This document shows positions 17,518 through 24,946 of a stretch of 54,978 nt of DNA, one piece after another. The stretch's first letter is position 1. Each line of letters opens with the position of its first letter. Position numbers and translations under genes: made by a program. The notes under the pieces are model-generated. The model did no database searches and had not been told where the DNA came from. It saw only the letters and a list, made by a program, of their open reading frames with translations. Origin of the DNA: a virus; the IMG/VR virus record IMGVR_UViG_3300044627_004059, positions 1-54,978 of that record; one strand, given 5' to 3'.

Positions 17518-17839
17518 TATCGAAGGGTTTCATTGTTGGCCAGATGCCAAAGATGTATTTCCAGAAGTAGCATTTTTATCATACAGGCATCGGCATATGT
17601 TTGGATTTCGATGTTATGCATCCGTAACACATACAGATCGCGATGAGGAATTTATCTTGTTGAATCGCAAAATACAAAAAGCATTGCGAATTGGGTTTAC
17701 ATCTCCAATAACTAATGTATTAGAATTTGATTCAATGTCATGTGAAATGATCGGAGAATGGTTGTTAAATGAATTTCCTGCATTATACAAAGTTGAAGTT
17801 TGGGAAGATTGGGAAAATGGAGCAATTGTAGAAAAATGA
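17489..17839 (+). CDS. QueD/PTPS-fold (T-fold) protein of unknown function
   Basis: 116 residues. The pattern is that of a tunnelling-fold protein: H15 in FSIEGFHCW, H34 and H36 in YRHRHMFGF, then SCEMIGEWLLNEF and KVEVWEDWENGAIVE. These align with PTSE and the C-terminal VxVxET region of QueD. The three histidines match the QueD zinc triad, but the catalytic cysteine before LHGH is absent. It is therefore probably metal-binding, but not a standard QueD. Similar uncharacterised proteins occur in many phages. It overlaps the preceding gene by 29 bases and the next by four. Confidence 0.55.
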   Translation: MKYSVVVTFSIEGFHCWPDAKDVFPEVAFLSYRHRHMFGFRCYASVTHTDRDEEFILLNRKIQKALRIGFTSPITNVLEFDSMSCEMIGEWLLNEFPALYKVEVWEDWENGAIVEK

Positions 17840-18864
17840 AAATATTTTTAGTAGACATAGAATCGGTACCGACTCGTTATACTTGCGAATGGAAAACTCA
17901 TGTACCACAATTGCTTCGCAATAACGGATTTGATGTTGTAGTTGTAGAAGGAGATAATTCAATTCCGGAAGCAACAACTCCAGGAGCCTTTTTAAACTTT
18001 GGCGGTACTAATATGTATAAAGCAACGCAAGTACATCAATTATCGGAAATGTTTACCAAAGGCGAAATTGAAGCAGGCGATCATATTATTTTTACAGATG
18101 CTTGGCATCCAGGCATTATCAATGTAAAATACATGAGTGAACTCCTAAATATTCCCGTTGTACTGCATGGACTTTGGCACGCGGGTTCATATGACCCGTA
18201 TGACTTTTTAGGGCGTCTCGTGGGAAGTAAACCATGGATTCGCCATGCTGAAACATCGATGATGGAATGTTATAACTACAATTGGATAGCAACTCGAGCA
18301 CATTATGACTTAATCGATAAAACGTATGATGTTATATTTGATACGAGATGGCATAGAACCGGTTGGCCAATGGAATATACAAAAGATTTAATTGCACCGA
18401 AACTTTGGACTCTTAAAGAAAACATTATAGTATTTCCACACCGAATTGCTCCAGAGAAGCGTTTAGATTTATTTCAAAGATTAGCAAAGCATCCAGATTT
18501 GCAACATTATCAATTTTGTGTTGCTATGGAAATGAATTTAAACAAACAAGAATATCATGAATTGCTTCAGCGAGCTAAATTTGCAGTATCATTTGCAGAT
18601 CAAGAAACATTGGGAATATCAATGTATGAGTCAGCGTGTGCAGGAGCATGTCCCATAGTTCCTAATCGGTTATCATATACGGAAATGTATGATCCGATGT
18701 TTAAGAGAGCTGACAGCGTTGCTAGTGCAGCAAATGCAATATTAGAATACGAAGACCAAGCAATGGATCAACCAATAGCACAATTGGTCGAAACATTACA
18801 TGAAAACTTTTTTTCAGCAACACAATTAATTAATAAACTAAAGGAATACGATGAGCGAAGCTAA
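17836..18864 (+). CDS. GT-B-fold glycosyltransferase next to dpdA
   Basis: 342 residues from the ATG at 17836 (ATGA overlap). The C-terminal half has the retaining GT4-like pattern: IIVFPHRIAPEKRLDLFQRL, then FADQETLGISMYESACAGACPIVPN with the E-x7-E type donor-binding motif (ETLGISMYE). The N-terminal half contains an acceptor-side Rossmann fold. It transfers a sugar from a nucleotide donor. Its 3' end overlaps dpdA by 14 bases, so the pair is co-translated, which raises the possibility that it glycosylates the modified base. A surface-glycan role is the alternative. Confidence 0.75.
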   Translation: MKIFLVDIESVPTRYTCEWKTHVPQLLRNNGFDVVVVEGDNSIPEATTPGAFLNFGGTNMYKATQVHQLSEMFTKGEIEAGDHIIFTDAWHPGIINVKYMSELLNIPVVLHGLWHAGSYDPYDFLGRLVGSKPWIRHAETSMMECYNYNWIATRAHYDLIDKTYDVIFDTRWHRTGWPMEYTKDLIAPKLWTLKENIIVFPHRIAPEKRLDLFQRLAKHPDLQHYQFCVAMEMNLNKQEYHELLQRAKFAVSFADQETLGISMYESACAGACPIVPNRLSYTEMYDPMFKRADSVASAANAILEYEDQAMDQPIAQLVETLHENFFSATQLINKLKEYDERS

Positions 18865-20107
18865 AAGATTCATATACTTTCCATCTTTATCTGCAGGATC
18901 TATGGTATCTGCATTTAAGAAAGATATGAAATTTGCAAATGGAGATCCAGTTAAGTTTTTTGATTCCCGTTATCCAAAAGAATGGAGACATCCGTATTTT
19001 TTGATTACAGCGGGACATCATTACAAAAAAATGGATTTTCGAGATCAACTAGGATTAGAAAAAGATGTATTAGTATTTGGAGATTCGGGAGGATACCAAA
19101 TAGCAACTGGGGCTTTGCCTTATAGCAATGAATTACGAGAAAAGATTTTTCATTGGTTAGAAGCTAATAGCGATGTAGCAGCTAATTTAGATATTCCACC
19201 TAAAACGAAATATAGAAATAAATTTGCAGAATGTGCGGATATTAGTTTTGATAACTTTGCTTGGTTTGAAAAGCATCAAAGTGGTAAGACTAAATTCTTA
19301 AACATGTTGCAAGGATCTAACTCAGCAGAGTATGCGTGGTGGTACAATAAATTTAAGCATTTTGATTTTCAAGGATGGGCAATTGGAGGTCCGCAACGAT
19401 TAGTAGATTTTATGTTTGCTATTTCATTGCTTCTTAAAGAAAAAGAATTTGAAAATAAAAGAAACCAATACGTTCACTTATTAGGTATTAGTAAGATTTC
19501 GGATTTCTTTATTTTAGCAACATTGCAAAAATTAATGAACAAATATTATGGAAATAGAATCTATATAACTACGGATTCATCGTCTCCAGGACAATATCCG
19601 GTGTTTGGAACATATTTGCATTCTACTAATTATAAAACGCAAACATTCTCGGAATTATATTTTCCAAAGAATGCGGAATATCGAAGAAAGAATCATGTTA
19701 AACAAGGACGAGTAGGAATCGATATGGATTTGACTCAACATGTTCCGTGTAGCTTAGGATGTCCTGCTTGTAGCGATTTTACTTATGAATTGTTAGGTGG
19801 ACAAACTCCGACAGGATTAGATAGATATTCGCAAGAAGCTATGCCAAGAATGGTGGTTCATAATACGCATTTATATGTAGATGCGGCAAATGAAATCAAT
19901 CAAATGGTAGATAGTCACGTTGAATTGTTAGAAACGGTGGTACCTAAAGATTTGTATGATGTAATATTATCATTGCATGAAATGTTTGCAGATCCAGATG
20001 CAGCTCCGCATATCTACGAAAAATACATTAAAACATATAAAAAATTCGGCGGTGATAGTATATCTACTACGGATGCTGAAAACTTTAATAAATTCTTTAA
20101 ATTTTAA
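18851..20107 (+). CDS. dpdA: DpdA-like DNA guanine transglycosylase (TGT superfamily)
   Basis: 418 residues. It would swap guanine in DNA for a free 7-deazaguanine base. The catalytic and binding loop GDSGGYQ is at 77-83 (D78), GWAIGG at 175-180 matches the substrate loop of tRNA-guanine transglycosylases, D242 in TTDSSSPGQY is a candidate nucleophile, and C300, C304 and C307 form the zinc site with a later His. The family is the phage and genomic-island DpdA group, not bacterial Tgt. It completes the folE-queD-queE set at 9046-13739. Confidence 0.85.
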   Translation: MSEAKRFIYFPSLSAGSMVSAFKKDMKFANGDPVKFFDSRYPKEWRHPYFLITAGHHYKKMDFRDQLGLEKDVLVFGDSGGYQIATGALPYSNELREKIFHWLEANSDVAANLDIPPKTKYRNKFAECADISFDNFAWFEKHQSGKTKFLNMLQGSNSAEYAWWYNKFKHFDFQGWAIGGPQRLVDFMFAISLLLKEKEFENKRNQYVHLLGISKISDFFILATLQKLMNKYYGNRIYITTDSSSPGQYPVFGTYLHSTNYKTQTFSELYFPKNAEYRRKNHVKQGRVGIDMDLTQHVPCSLGCPACSDFTYELLGGQTPTGLDRYSQEAMPRMVVHNTHLYVDAANEINQMVDSHVELLETVVPKDLYDVILSLHEMFADPDAAPHIYEKYIKTYKKFGGDSISTTDAENFNKFFKF

Positions 20108-20118
20108 TCAGGATAAAA

Positions 20119-20829
20119 ATGGAAAAAAGTAAATTACAATCATTAATCAATCGTTATTATTTAGCAGGTAATTGTGAAGCTGTTAAATTGAAAGAAAATG
20201 CAGAAGGAATTAATTGCGAATTGATTGATATGGATCAAACGGTTGTAGGAAAAATACAATGGAAAACAACTCCGTTCATGAAAGGTGAATTAGGAATCAA
20301 TCATACCGGAGCATTAATTAAAATGTTGTCTGCATTAGGCGAAAACATAGAAATTGATGTAAAAGATGCAGCAGGTAAAAATTATGCAATGAAAATTAGC
20401 GAAGGTAAAACAGAAGCGACGTTCATGTTAGCAGATACAACGGTTATTCCTGCAGTTCCATCAATCAATGCAGAACCTGCATATCAAATTGAAATTCCAG
20501 TTAATGAAGAATTTATAACTAGATTTATCAAAGCAAAAAATGCGTTACCTGATGCAAAGAATTTTGCAGTACAAGTAAAAAGCGGAACAATTCGTTTTAT
20601 TATTAATTATAGCACGGTTAATGCGGATAATATTACATTTGAAGTAGGATCAACAACAGCAGCTGATATGGAACCTGTTTGTTTCTCTGCAGATAAATTG
20701 AAAGAAGTACTTGTAGCAAACAGAGGTGATTCTGGTAAGCTTCACGTATCTCCAGATGGGTTAGCTCGTATTGAATTTACTGGAGCTGATTTTGATTCGG
20801 CATATTGGTTAGTAATGTTGCAAAATTAA
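20119..20829 (+). CDS. Sliding clamp (T4 gp45-like)
   Basis: 236 residues, like T4 gp45 (228). It tethers the family B polymerase to DNA. The protein has repeated PCNA-like strands (for example MKISEGKTEATFMLAD, then VQVKSGTIRFIINY) and a C-terminal FDSAYWLVMLQN. Position just upstream of dUTPase and the gp44 homologue repeats the T4 45-44-62 order. The identification rests on length, strand pattern and synteny, as clamps have few motifs. Confidence 0.78.
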   Translation: MEKSKLQSLINRYYLAGNCEAVKLKENAEGINCELIDMDQTVVGKIQWKTTPFMKGELGINHTGALIKMLSALGENIEIDVKDAAGKNYAMKISEGKTEATFMLADTTVIPAVPSINAEPAYQIEIPVNEEFITRFIKAKNALPDAKNFAVQVKSGTIRFIINYSTVNADNITFEVGSTTAADMEPVCFSADKLKEVLVANRGDSGKLHVSPDGLARIEFTGADFDSAYWLVMLQN

Positions 20830-20831
20830 TT

Positions 20832-21260
20832 ATGATAGTAGCTGTAGTAAATAAATCAGACAATGCACTTCCTGAATATGAAACACCGGGAAGTGCCGGT
20901 TTAGATGTTCGATGTACCCATGCATTTGCGATTGATCCGACAGGACGTACATTAGTACCAACCGGATTGTTTGTAGAAATACCAAAAGGTTATGAAATAC
21001 AAGTAAGACCTAGAAGTGGTTTAGCACTTAAGCATGGCATTACGGTATTAAATACGCCAGGAACTATCGATGCAGATTATCGTGGAGAAATTGGAGTAAT
21101 TTTAATTAATCATGGTCCTAGGACAGTTGAATTTGCAAAAGGAGATCGCATCGCACAATTGGTTTTATGCAAAGTAGAACATATCGAATGGTTGCCAACG
21201 GGAGCATTAACTGGAACAAAGCGAGGAGAAAAAGGATTCGGTTCAACGGGAGGAAAATAA
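20832..21260 (+). CDS. dut: dUTP pyrophosphatase
   Basis: 142 residues from the ATG at 20832, two bases after the clamp stop. It hydrolyses dUTP to keep uracil out of DNA and provides dUMP. Motifs are in order: PGSAGLDV, PRSGLALKHG, GTIDADYRGEIGV, FAKGDRIAQLVL and the C-terminal KRGEKGFGSTGG. All five dUTPase motifs are intact. It is inserted between the clamp and clamp-loader genes. Confidence 0.92.
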   Translation: MIVAVVNKSDNALPEYETPGSAGLDVRCTHAFAIDPTGRTLVPTGLFVEIPKGYEIQVRPRSGLALKHGITVLNTPGTIDADYRGEIGVILINHGPRTVEFAKGDRIAQLVLCKVEHIEWLPTGALTGTKRGEKGFGSTGGK

Positions 21261-21266
21261 ATATTT

Positions 21267-22193
21267 ATGTTTAATACACAAGAAAACACACTTTGGGTTG
21301 AATCGTTTCGCCCAGATACATTAGAAGGATACATTGGTAATGAACACATCATTGAAAAGGTTCGTATTTTTATTAATAACGGTGACGTACCTCATTTGTT
21401 GTTTTATGGTACCGCCGGCACTGGCAAGACCACGTTGGCAAAAATTATCGCCAATAGTGTGGATGCCGATGTCATGTATATAAACGCATCCGATGAAAAC
21501 TCAGTTGATGCAGTACGAGATAAAATTAAACGTTATGCATCGACAGTTGGATTTCGTCGTTGGAAGATTATCATTTTAGATGAAGCAGATTATTTGACTC
21601 CAAATGCACAAGCAGCATTGCGTAATCTTATGGAGACTTATAGCAAAACTACGCGTTTCATATTAACATGTAATTATGTTGAAAAGATTATTGATCCAAT
21701 TCAATCTCGTTGTCAGACATTTGCAATTACGCCTCCTAATAAAACGGATGTAGCAAAACGATTAGTGCAAGTATTAGAAGAAAATCAAGTTCAATACGAT
21801 ATCAAAGATATTGCTGCAATTATCAATGCATCATATCCAGACATTCGCCGTGCTATTAATGCATCGCAAGCATCCGTAGTTAATGGAGTATTGCAATTAG
21901 ATAAAGCAAGTGCAATTCAAGCAAATTACATGACTGAAATATTGGATGTTTTAAAAAATCCAAAAGACAAAAAAGCATCATTTGGTAAAATTAGACAAAT
22001 TATCGCGGATAGCAAAGTTAGAGATTTTACTCCAATGTATACTTTTTTATTTGATAATCTAGATGAATTTGCACATGGCCATATTGCTCCTTGTATATTA
22101 ATTATCGCAGAATCGCAATACAAAGATGCTAGTGTAGTTGATAAAGAAATTAACATAATGGCAATGTTTGTCAATATTTTAGGAGAAATATGA
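21267..22193 (+). CDS. Clamp-loader large subunit (T4 gp44-like, RFC-small type AAA+)
   Basis: 308 residues. ATP-dependent loading of the clamp. The sequence opens LWVESFRPDTLEGYIGNEH, then Walker A GTAGTGKTT near 48-56, Walker B ILDEADYLT near 105, sensor FILTCNY and the SRC arginine-finger motif near 147. The length is near that of T4 gp44 (319). It overlaps the next gene by four bases. Confidence 0.92.
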   Translation: MFNTQENTLWVESFRPDTLEGYIGNEHIIEKVRIFINNGDVPHLLFYGTAGTGKTTLAKIIANSVDADVMYINASDENSVDAVRDKIKRYASTVGFRRWKIIILDEADYLTPNAQAALRNLMETYSKTTRFILTCNYVEKIIDPIQSRCQTFAITPPNKTDVAKRLVQVLEENQVQYDIKDIAAIINASYPDIRRAINASQASVVNGVLQLDKASAIQANYMTEILDVLKNPKDKKASFGKIRQIIADSKVRDFTPMYTFLFDNLDEFAHGHIAPCILIIAESQYKDASVVDKEINIMAMFVNILGEI

Positions 22194-22408
22194 GTAAATT
22201 AAATGTAAATATCGGTCCAAACGATATGCAACCGATACAATGCAAAGAATGTGACGGATTATACTTTCGTCAAGTAATGGCAATCAACAAAGTATCAAAA
22301 TTCTTAACCGGTGGCGATAAAGATACAATGGTACCGGTACCAGTATTTAGATGCGACGATTGTGGTGCTATTCCGGAAGAGTTTCAACCGATTAAAATGA
22401 AGAAATAA
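22190..22408 (+). CDS. Small zinc-ribbon protein, 72 aa
   Basis: Two cysteine pairs, CKEC and CDDC, about 34 residues apart, form a likely zinc ribbon. The rest is short strands. No named family. It sits between the two clamp-loader subunit genes with ATGA and TAATG overlaps, so it may act with the replisome. Confidence 0.6.
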   Translation: MSKLNVNIGPNDMQPIQCKECDGLYFRQVMAINKVSKFLTGGDKDTMVPVPVFRCDDCGAIPEEFQPIKMKK

Positions 22409-22620
22409 TGTCCATACCATATCATAAGTCTAATATAACTATAGTATTTAAGACATCAAATCGTAGCAATGCAAAAACAAAAATGAAAACTCTTAGAAAC
22501 AAGAGTATCGATGATGTATTAGAACGAAAGATACCAGGAATTCCGGATAATGCAGTTATTTTGGAAATTGCTATGGGAGAATTATTCGAAACCAAATTGA
22601 AACACAAATATAAACTATAA
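22408..22620 (+). CDS. Hypothetical protein, 70 aa
   Basis: A small basic protein without cysteine motifs or membrane segments. No family recognised. Coupled to the zinc-ribbon gene upstream (TAATG) and one base before the gp62-like gene. Confidence 0.5.
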   Translation: MSIPYHKSNITIVFKTSNRSNAKTKMKTLRNKSIDDVLERKIPGIPDNAVILEIAMGELFETKLKHKYKL

Positions 22621-22621
22621 A

Positions 22622-23074
22622 ATGGCAGAAGAAAAAAAGAGTGCAACTATTTTTGATTTAATCAACGGAGTAACTAGCAAAAAACGAGAATGGTCGAAAT
22701 GGTCCGAAACGGATCAATCAAAGTTTTCGGTTTATATGGTTAATCGTTACTTGTCAATGCGGCAGGATCTGATAGACGTAATTAATGAGTTACAGAAATA
22801 TACAATTGGAGTATTACGTCCCAAAGAAACATATCGCCTTTATCATGATTTATTACCTACAAACAATAACTTTGCAAAGTATGTTAAAGGCAAGAAAGAA
22901 GACAAATTTTCAGATAAATTGGTTGAACAAATTGCAGAACATTATAAAGTTGGCAAATCTGAAGCAATCGATTACGCCGATTTATTAAATCAAGATCAAT
23001 GTGCTCATCTTCTGTCACTTTATGGTTATACCGAAAAAGAAATAAAAACAATGATTAAAGGAGTACGTAAATGA
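22622..23074 (+). CDS. Clamp-loader small subunit (T4 gp62-like)
   Basis: 150 residues. It would bridge the gp44 ring to the clamp. The segment FSVYMVNRYLSM matches the PF(I/M)VNR core of gp62 proteins, and NNFAKYVKGKKED, then HYKVGKSEAIDYADLL and a final LSLYGY, match the C-terminal helical part. It is shorter than T4 gp62 (187 aa). Synteny with the gp45 and gp44 homologues supports the call. It overlaps the next gene by four bases. Confidence 0.72.
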   Translation: MAEEKKSATIFDLINGVTSKKREWSKWSETDQSKFSVYMVNRYLSMRQDLIDVINELQKYTIGVLRPKETYRLYHDLLPTNNNFAKYVKGKKEDKFSDKLVEQIAEHYKVGKSEAIDYADLLNQDQCAHLLSLYGYTEKEIKTMIKGVRK

Positions 23075-23307
23075 GTGTGAATACTCAATCTCATTATAAA
23101 GGCAAAGATAGTTTGTATAAATTTGCAGAAGATTGGAAATTAAACAGTTATGAATTTGATATCATTAAAAGAATTGTTAGATGTCGACATAAAGGATCAT
23201 TTTCGGAAGATTTAGAAAAAACCAAAGATTTAATCGATATCTACTTGCAAGAACAAGTTCATAATTACGTAAAATTTGAACCTGATTACTTGGAACTTAA
23301 AAAATAA
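23071..23307 (+). CDS. DUF3310-like protein, 78 aa
   Basis: HYKGKDSLYKFAEDW, then FDIIKRIVRCRHKGSFSEDLEKTKDLIDIYL matches the DUF3310 pattern HY..G...(E)..KYl.RyrhKG...DL.KA..YL.r found in many phages. Function is not established. It ends 17 bases before the nuclease gene and carries the first promoter box in its last codons. Confidence 0.6.
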   Translation: MSVNTQSHYKGKDSLYKFAEDWKLNSYEFDIIKRIVRCRHKGSFSEDLEKTKDLIDIYLQEQVHNYVKFEPDYLELKK

Positions 23308-23318
23308 ATTCATATATT
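23289..23318 (+). promoter_or_regulatory. Putative promoter before the RecB-like nuclease
   Basis: CTTG at 23289-23292 (followed by G) and TATATT at 23313-23318, 20 bases apart, seven bases before the ATG at 23325. Same geometry as the other sites. Confidence 0.45.
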
Positions 23319-23324
23319 TAATGT

Positions 23325-24284
23325 ATGAAATCTGGAAATTATATCAATCCTGTATACAAGCTATCATTACGAGATGCTAATACGGTACCTAGAAAAATAT
23401 CTTATTCGCAATGGTCAATGTATGATCGTTGTCCGTTATCTTGGAAATTAGCATATATCGACGGATTGGCTCCATTTCAAGCATCAATTGATACTTGCTT
23501 CGGCACGGCATTTCATGAAACGTTTCAATACTTTATTGAAGTTATGTATACTGATTCAGTTAAACGTGCTGAAGCATTAGATTTACGTGGCATATTAACT
23601 AACAAGCTTCGCGAAGAATATGCTAAATGCGTACAAGAAACCGGAGGACATTTTTCCAATCCATTACAGTTAGCAGAATATTTAGAAGATGGTGTTGCTA
23701 TATTGGAATGGTTTAAGAAACGTCGAAAACAATATTTTTCAACTAAGGATTGGGAATTAATAGGTATCGAAGTTGAACTATGTACTCCGGCATCGACAAA
23801 CAATCCTTCAGTATATCTTTACGGATTTATAGATTTGGTTATACGTCACGTACCTACTAATACGATACATGTATTTGATATTAAAACGAGCAGATCTGGT
23901 TGGAATAAATATCAAAAAGCAGATCCTACAAAAGCAGCACAATTGGTAATTTATAAAAATAAATTTTCTGAACAATTTGGTATTCCAAAAGAAAATATTG
24001 TAGTTGAATTCTTCATCGTTAAACGAAAAATGGTTGAAGAGTCAATGTTTCCACAAAAACGCATTCAATTATTCAAACCTAGTTCAGGTACCGTTACACA
24101 ACGCAAAGTTCAGCGCCAAATAGATGATTTTGTAGAACATTGTTTCGATTCAGAAGGCAATAAACTTGCAGATAAACCATATATGGCCATTTCTGGAAAG
24201 GGTGATAAAAATTGCAAGTATTGTCCATTTAAAACTGATTACGTAAATTGTCCTCGCGAAAATAGGATTCGTACGGAAAAATAA
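23325..24284 (+). CDS. RecB/Cas4-like PD-(D/E)XK nuclease with Fe-S cysteines
   Basis: 319 residues. The nuclease core is GTAFHETFQ (conserved His), GFIDLVIRH (Asp) and VFDIKTSRSGW (D-x-K). Four cysteines, C36 in the N-terminal YDRCPLSW and C297, C300 and C309 near the C-terminus, have the split arrangement of the 4Fe-4S cluster in AddB, Cas4 and related exonucleases. It would trim DNA ends in recombination or degrade host DNA. It follows the clamp-loader genes under its own promoter. Confidence 0.82.
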   Translation: MKSGNYINPVYKLSLRDANTVPRKISYSQWSMYDRCPLSWKLAYIDGLAPFQASIDTCFGTAFHETFQYFIEVMYTDSVKRAEALDLRGILTNKLREEYAKCVQETGGHFSNPLQLAEYLEDGVAILEWFKKRRKQYFSTKDWELIGIEVELCTPASTNNPSVYLYGFIDLVIRHVPTNTIHVFDIKTSRSGWNKYQKADPTKAAQLVIYKNKFSEQFGIPKENIVVEFFIVKRKMVEESMFPQKRIQLFKPSSGTVTQRKVQRQIDDFVEHCFDSEGNKLADKPYMAISGKGDKNCKYCPFKTDYVNCPRENRIRTEK

Positions 24285-24296
24285 TTATAATATAGT

Positions 24297-24515
24297 ATGA
24301 TTGAATTTAAACATAAACACACATACGTATATAAGTTTGAACTACAAAAACGTAGTCCGTTTGTAGGGTGGGAACAATGTGAATATGTTTTATTAACTGA
24401 TATTAGCGATCCCAATCACAAAGAAAATCGAAAACTATTAGAAACTGGATTGCGCCTTGCATATAATAATCACGTTCCAAAAGGTGTTAGATTTTCATAC
24501 GAGAAAACCAAATGA
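24297..24515 (+). CDS. Hypothetical protein, 72 aa
   Basis: A small protein with alternating strands, KHTYVYKFELQKR and EYVLLTDI. No family recognised. It follows a TATAATATAGT box at 24286 and overlaps the next gene by four bases. Confidence 0.5.
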   Translation: MIEFKHKHTYVYKFELQKRSPFVGWEQCEYVLLTDISDPNHKENRKLLETGLRLAYNNHVPKGVRFSYEKTK

Positions 24516-24916
24516 CAAAAGTAGCAGTTATAGGAAATACGGGTTGGCAAAATAAACGCAAAGTACAAGAAACGTTGCAAATGTTAAAACGTAAATTTCC
24601 GGAAGATTTAATTATTATCGGTGCTGGAGGCAATGAAGGTGCTAATAGCATGGTTCGCAAATATGCATTAGAATTCGGAATGGATTATCATGAATATAAT
24701 CCTTCATTTTCTGGATATAATTTATATTCAGCAATGCCAGAATCATATTACGGCAAAGCATATCATTTTAGTCAACTTCATCATCGCATGAAACTAATTG
24801 CACAACATTGTGATTACATGATGATTATGACAAATGAAGATGCATTAGATCCTGTGTTAAAAACAGCATATACCAATGTTAACAAGTTAAAAAAGCCAGT
24901 AGTTATACTAGGCTGA
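24512..24916 (+). CDS. SLOG / DUF2493-like nucleotide-binding protein
   Basis: 134 residues. KVAVIGNTGWQNKRKVQETL, then LIIIGAGGNEGANSMVRKYA and FGMDYHEYNP match the SLOG (DprA/YspA-like) pattern: strand, Gly-rich GGNxGAN loop, helix, then the second strand. Members bind nucleotides or ADP-ribose-type ligands. In phages their role is unclear. The last gene before the glycan cassette. Confidence 0.6.
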   Translation: MTKVAVIGNTGWQNKRKVQETLQMLKRKFPEDLIIIGAGGNEGANSMVRKYALEFGMDYHEYNPSFSGYNLYSAMPESYYGKAYHFSQLHHRMKLIAQHCDYMMIMTNEDALDPVLKTAYTNVNKLKKPVVILG

Positions 24917-24924
24917 TATTTATA
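24917..24924 (+). promoter_or_regulatory. TATTTATA box before the glycan cassette
   Basis: TATTTATA directly after the stop of the SLOG gene and 23 bases before the first glycosyltransferase. An AAGGAAT ribosome site follows. It is one of several such octamers in intergenic positions. Confidence 0.3.
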
Positions 24925-24946
24925 ATAAAGTTATAAGGAATAATAA

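Noticed and set aside
24512-24916. Candidate QueC for the deazaguanine route
   Set aside because: It has the SLOG Gly-rich loop pattern, not the PP-loop SGGxDS or zinc cysteines of QueC.
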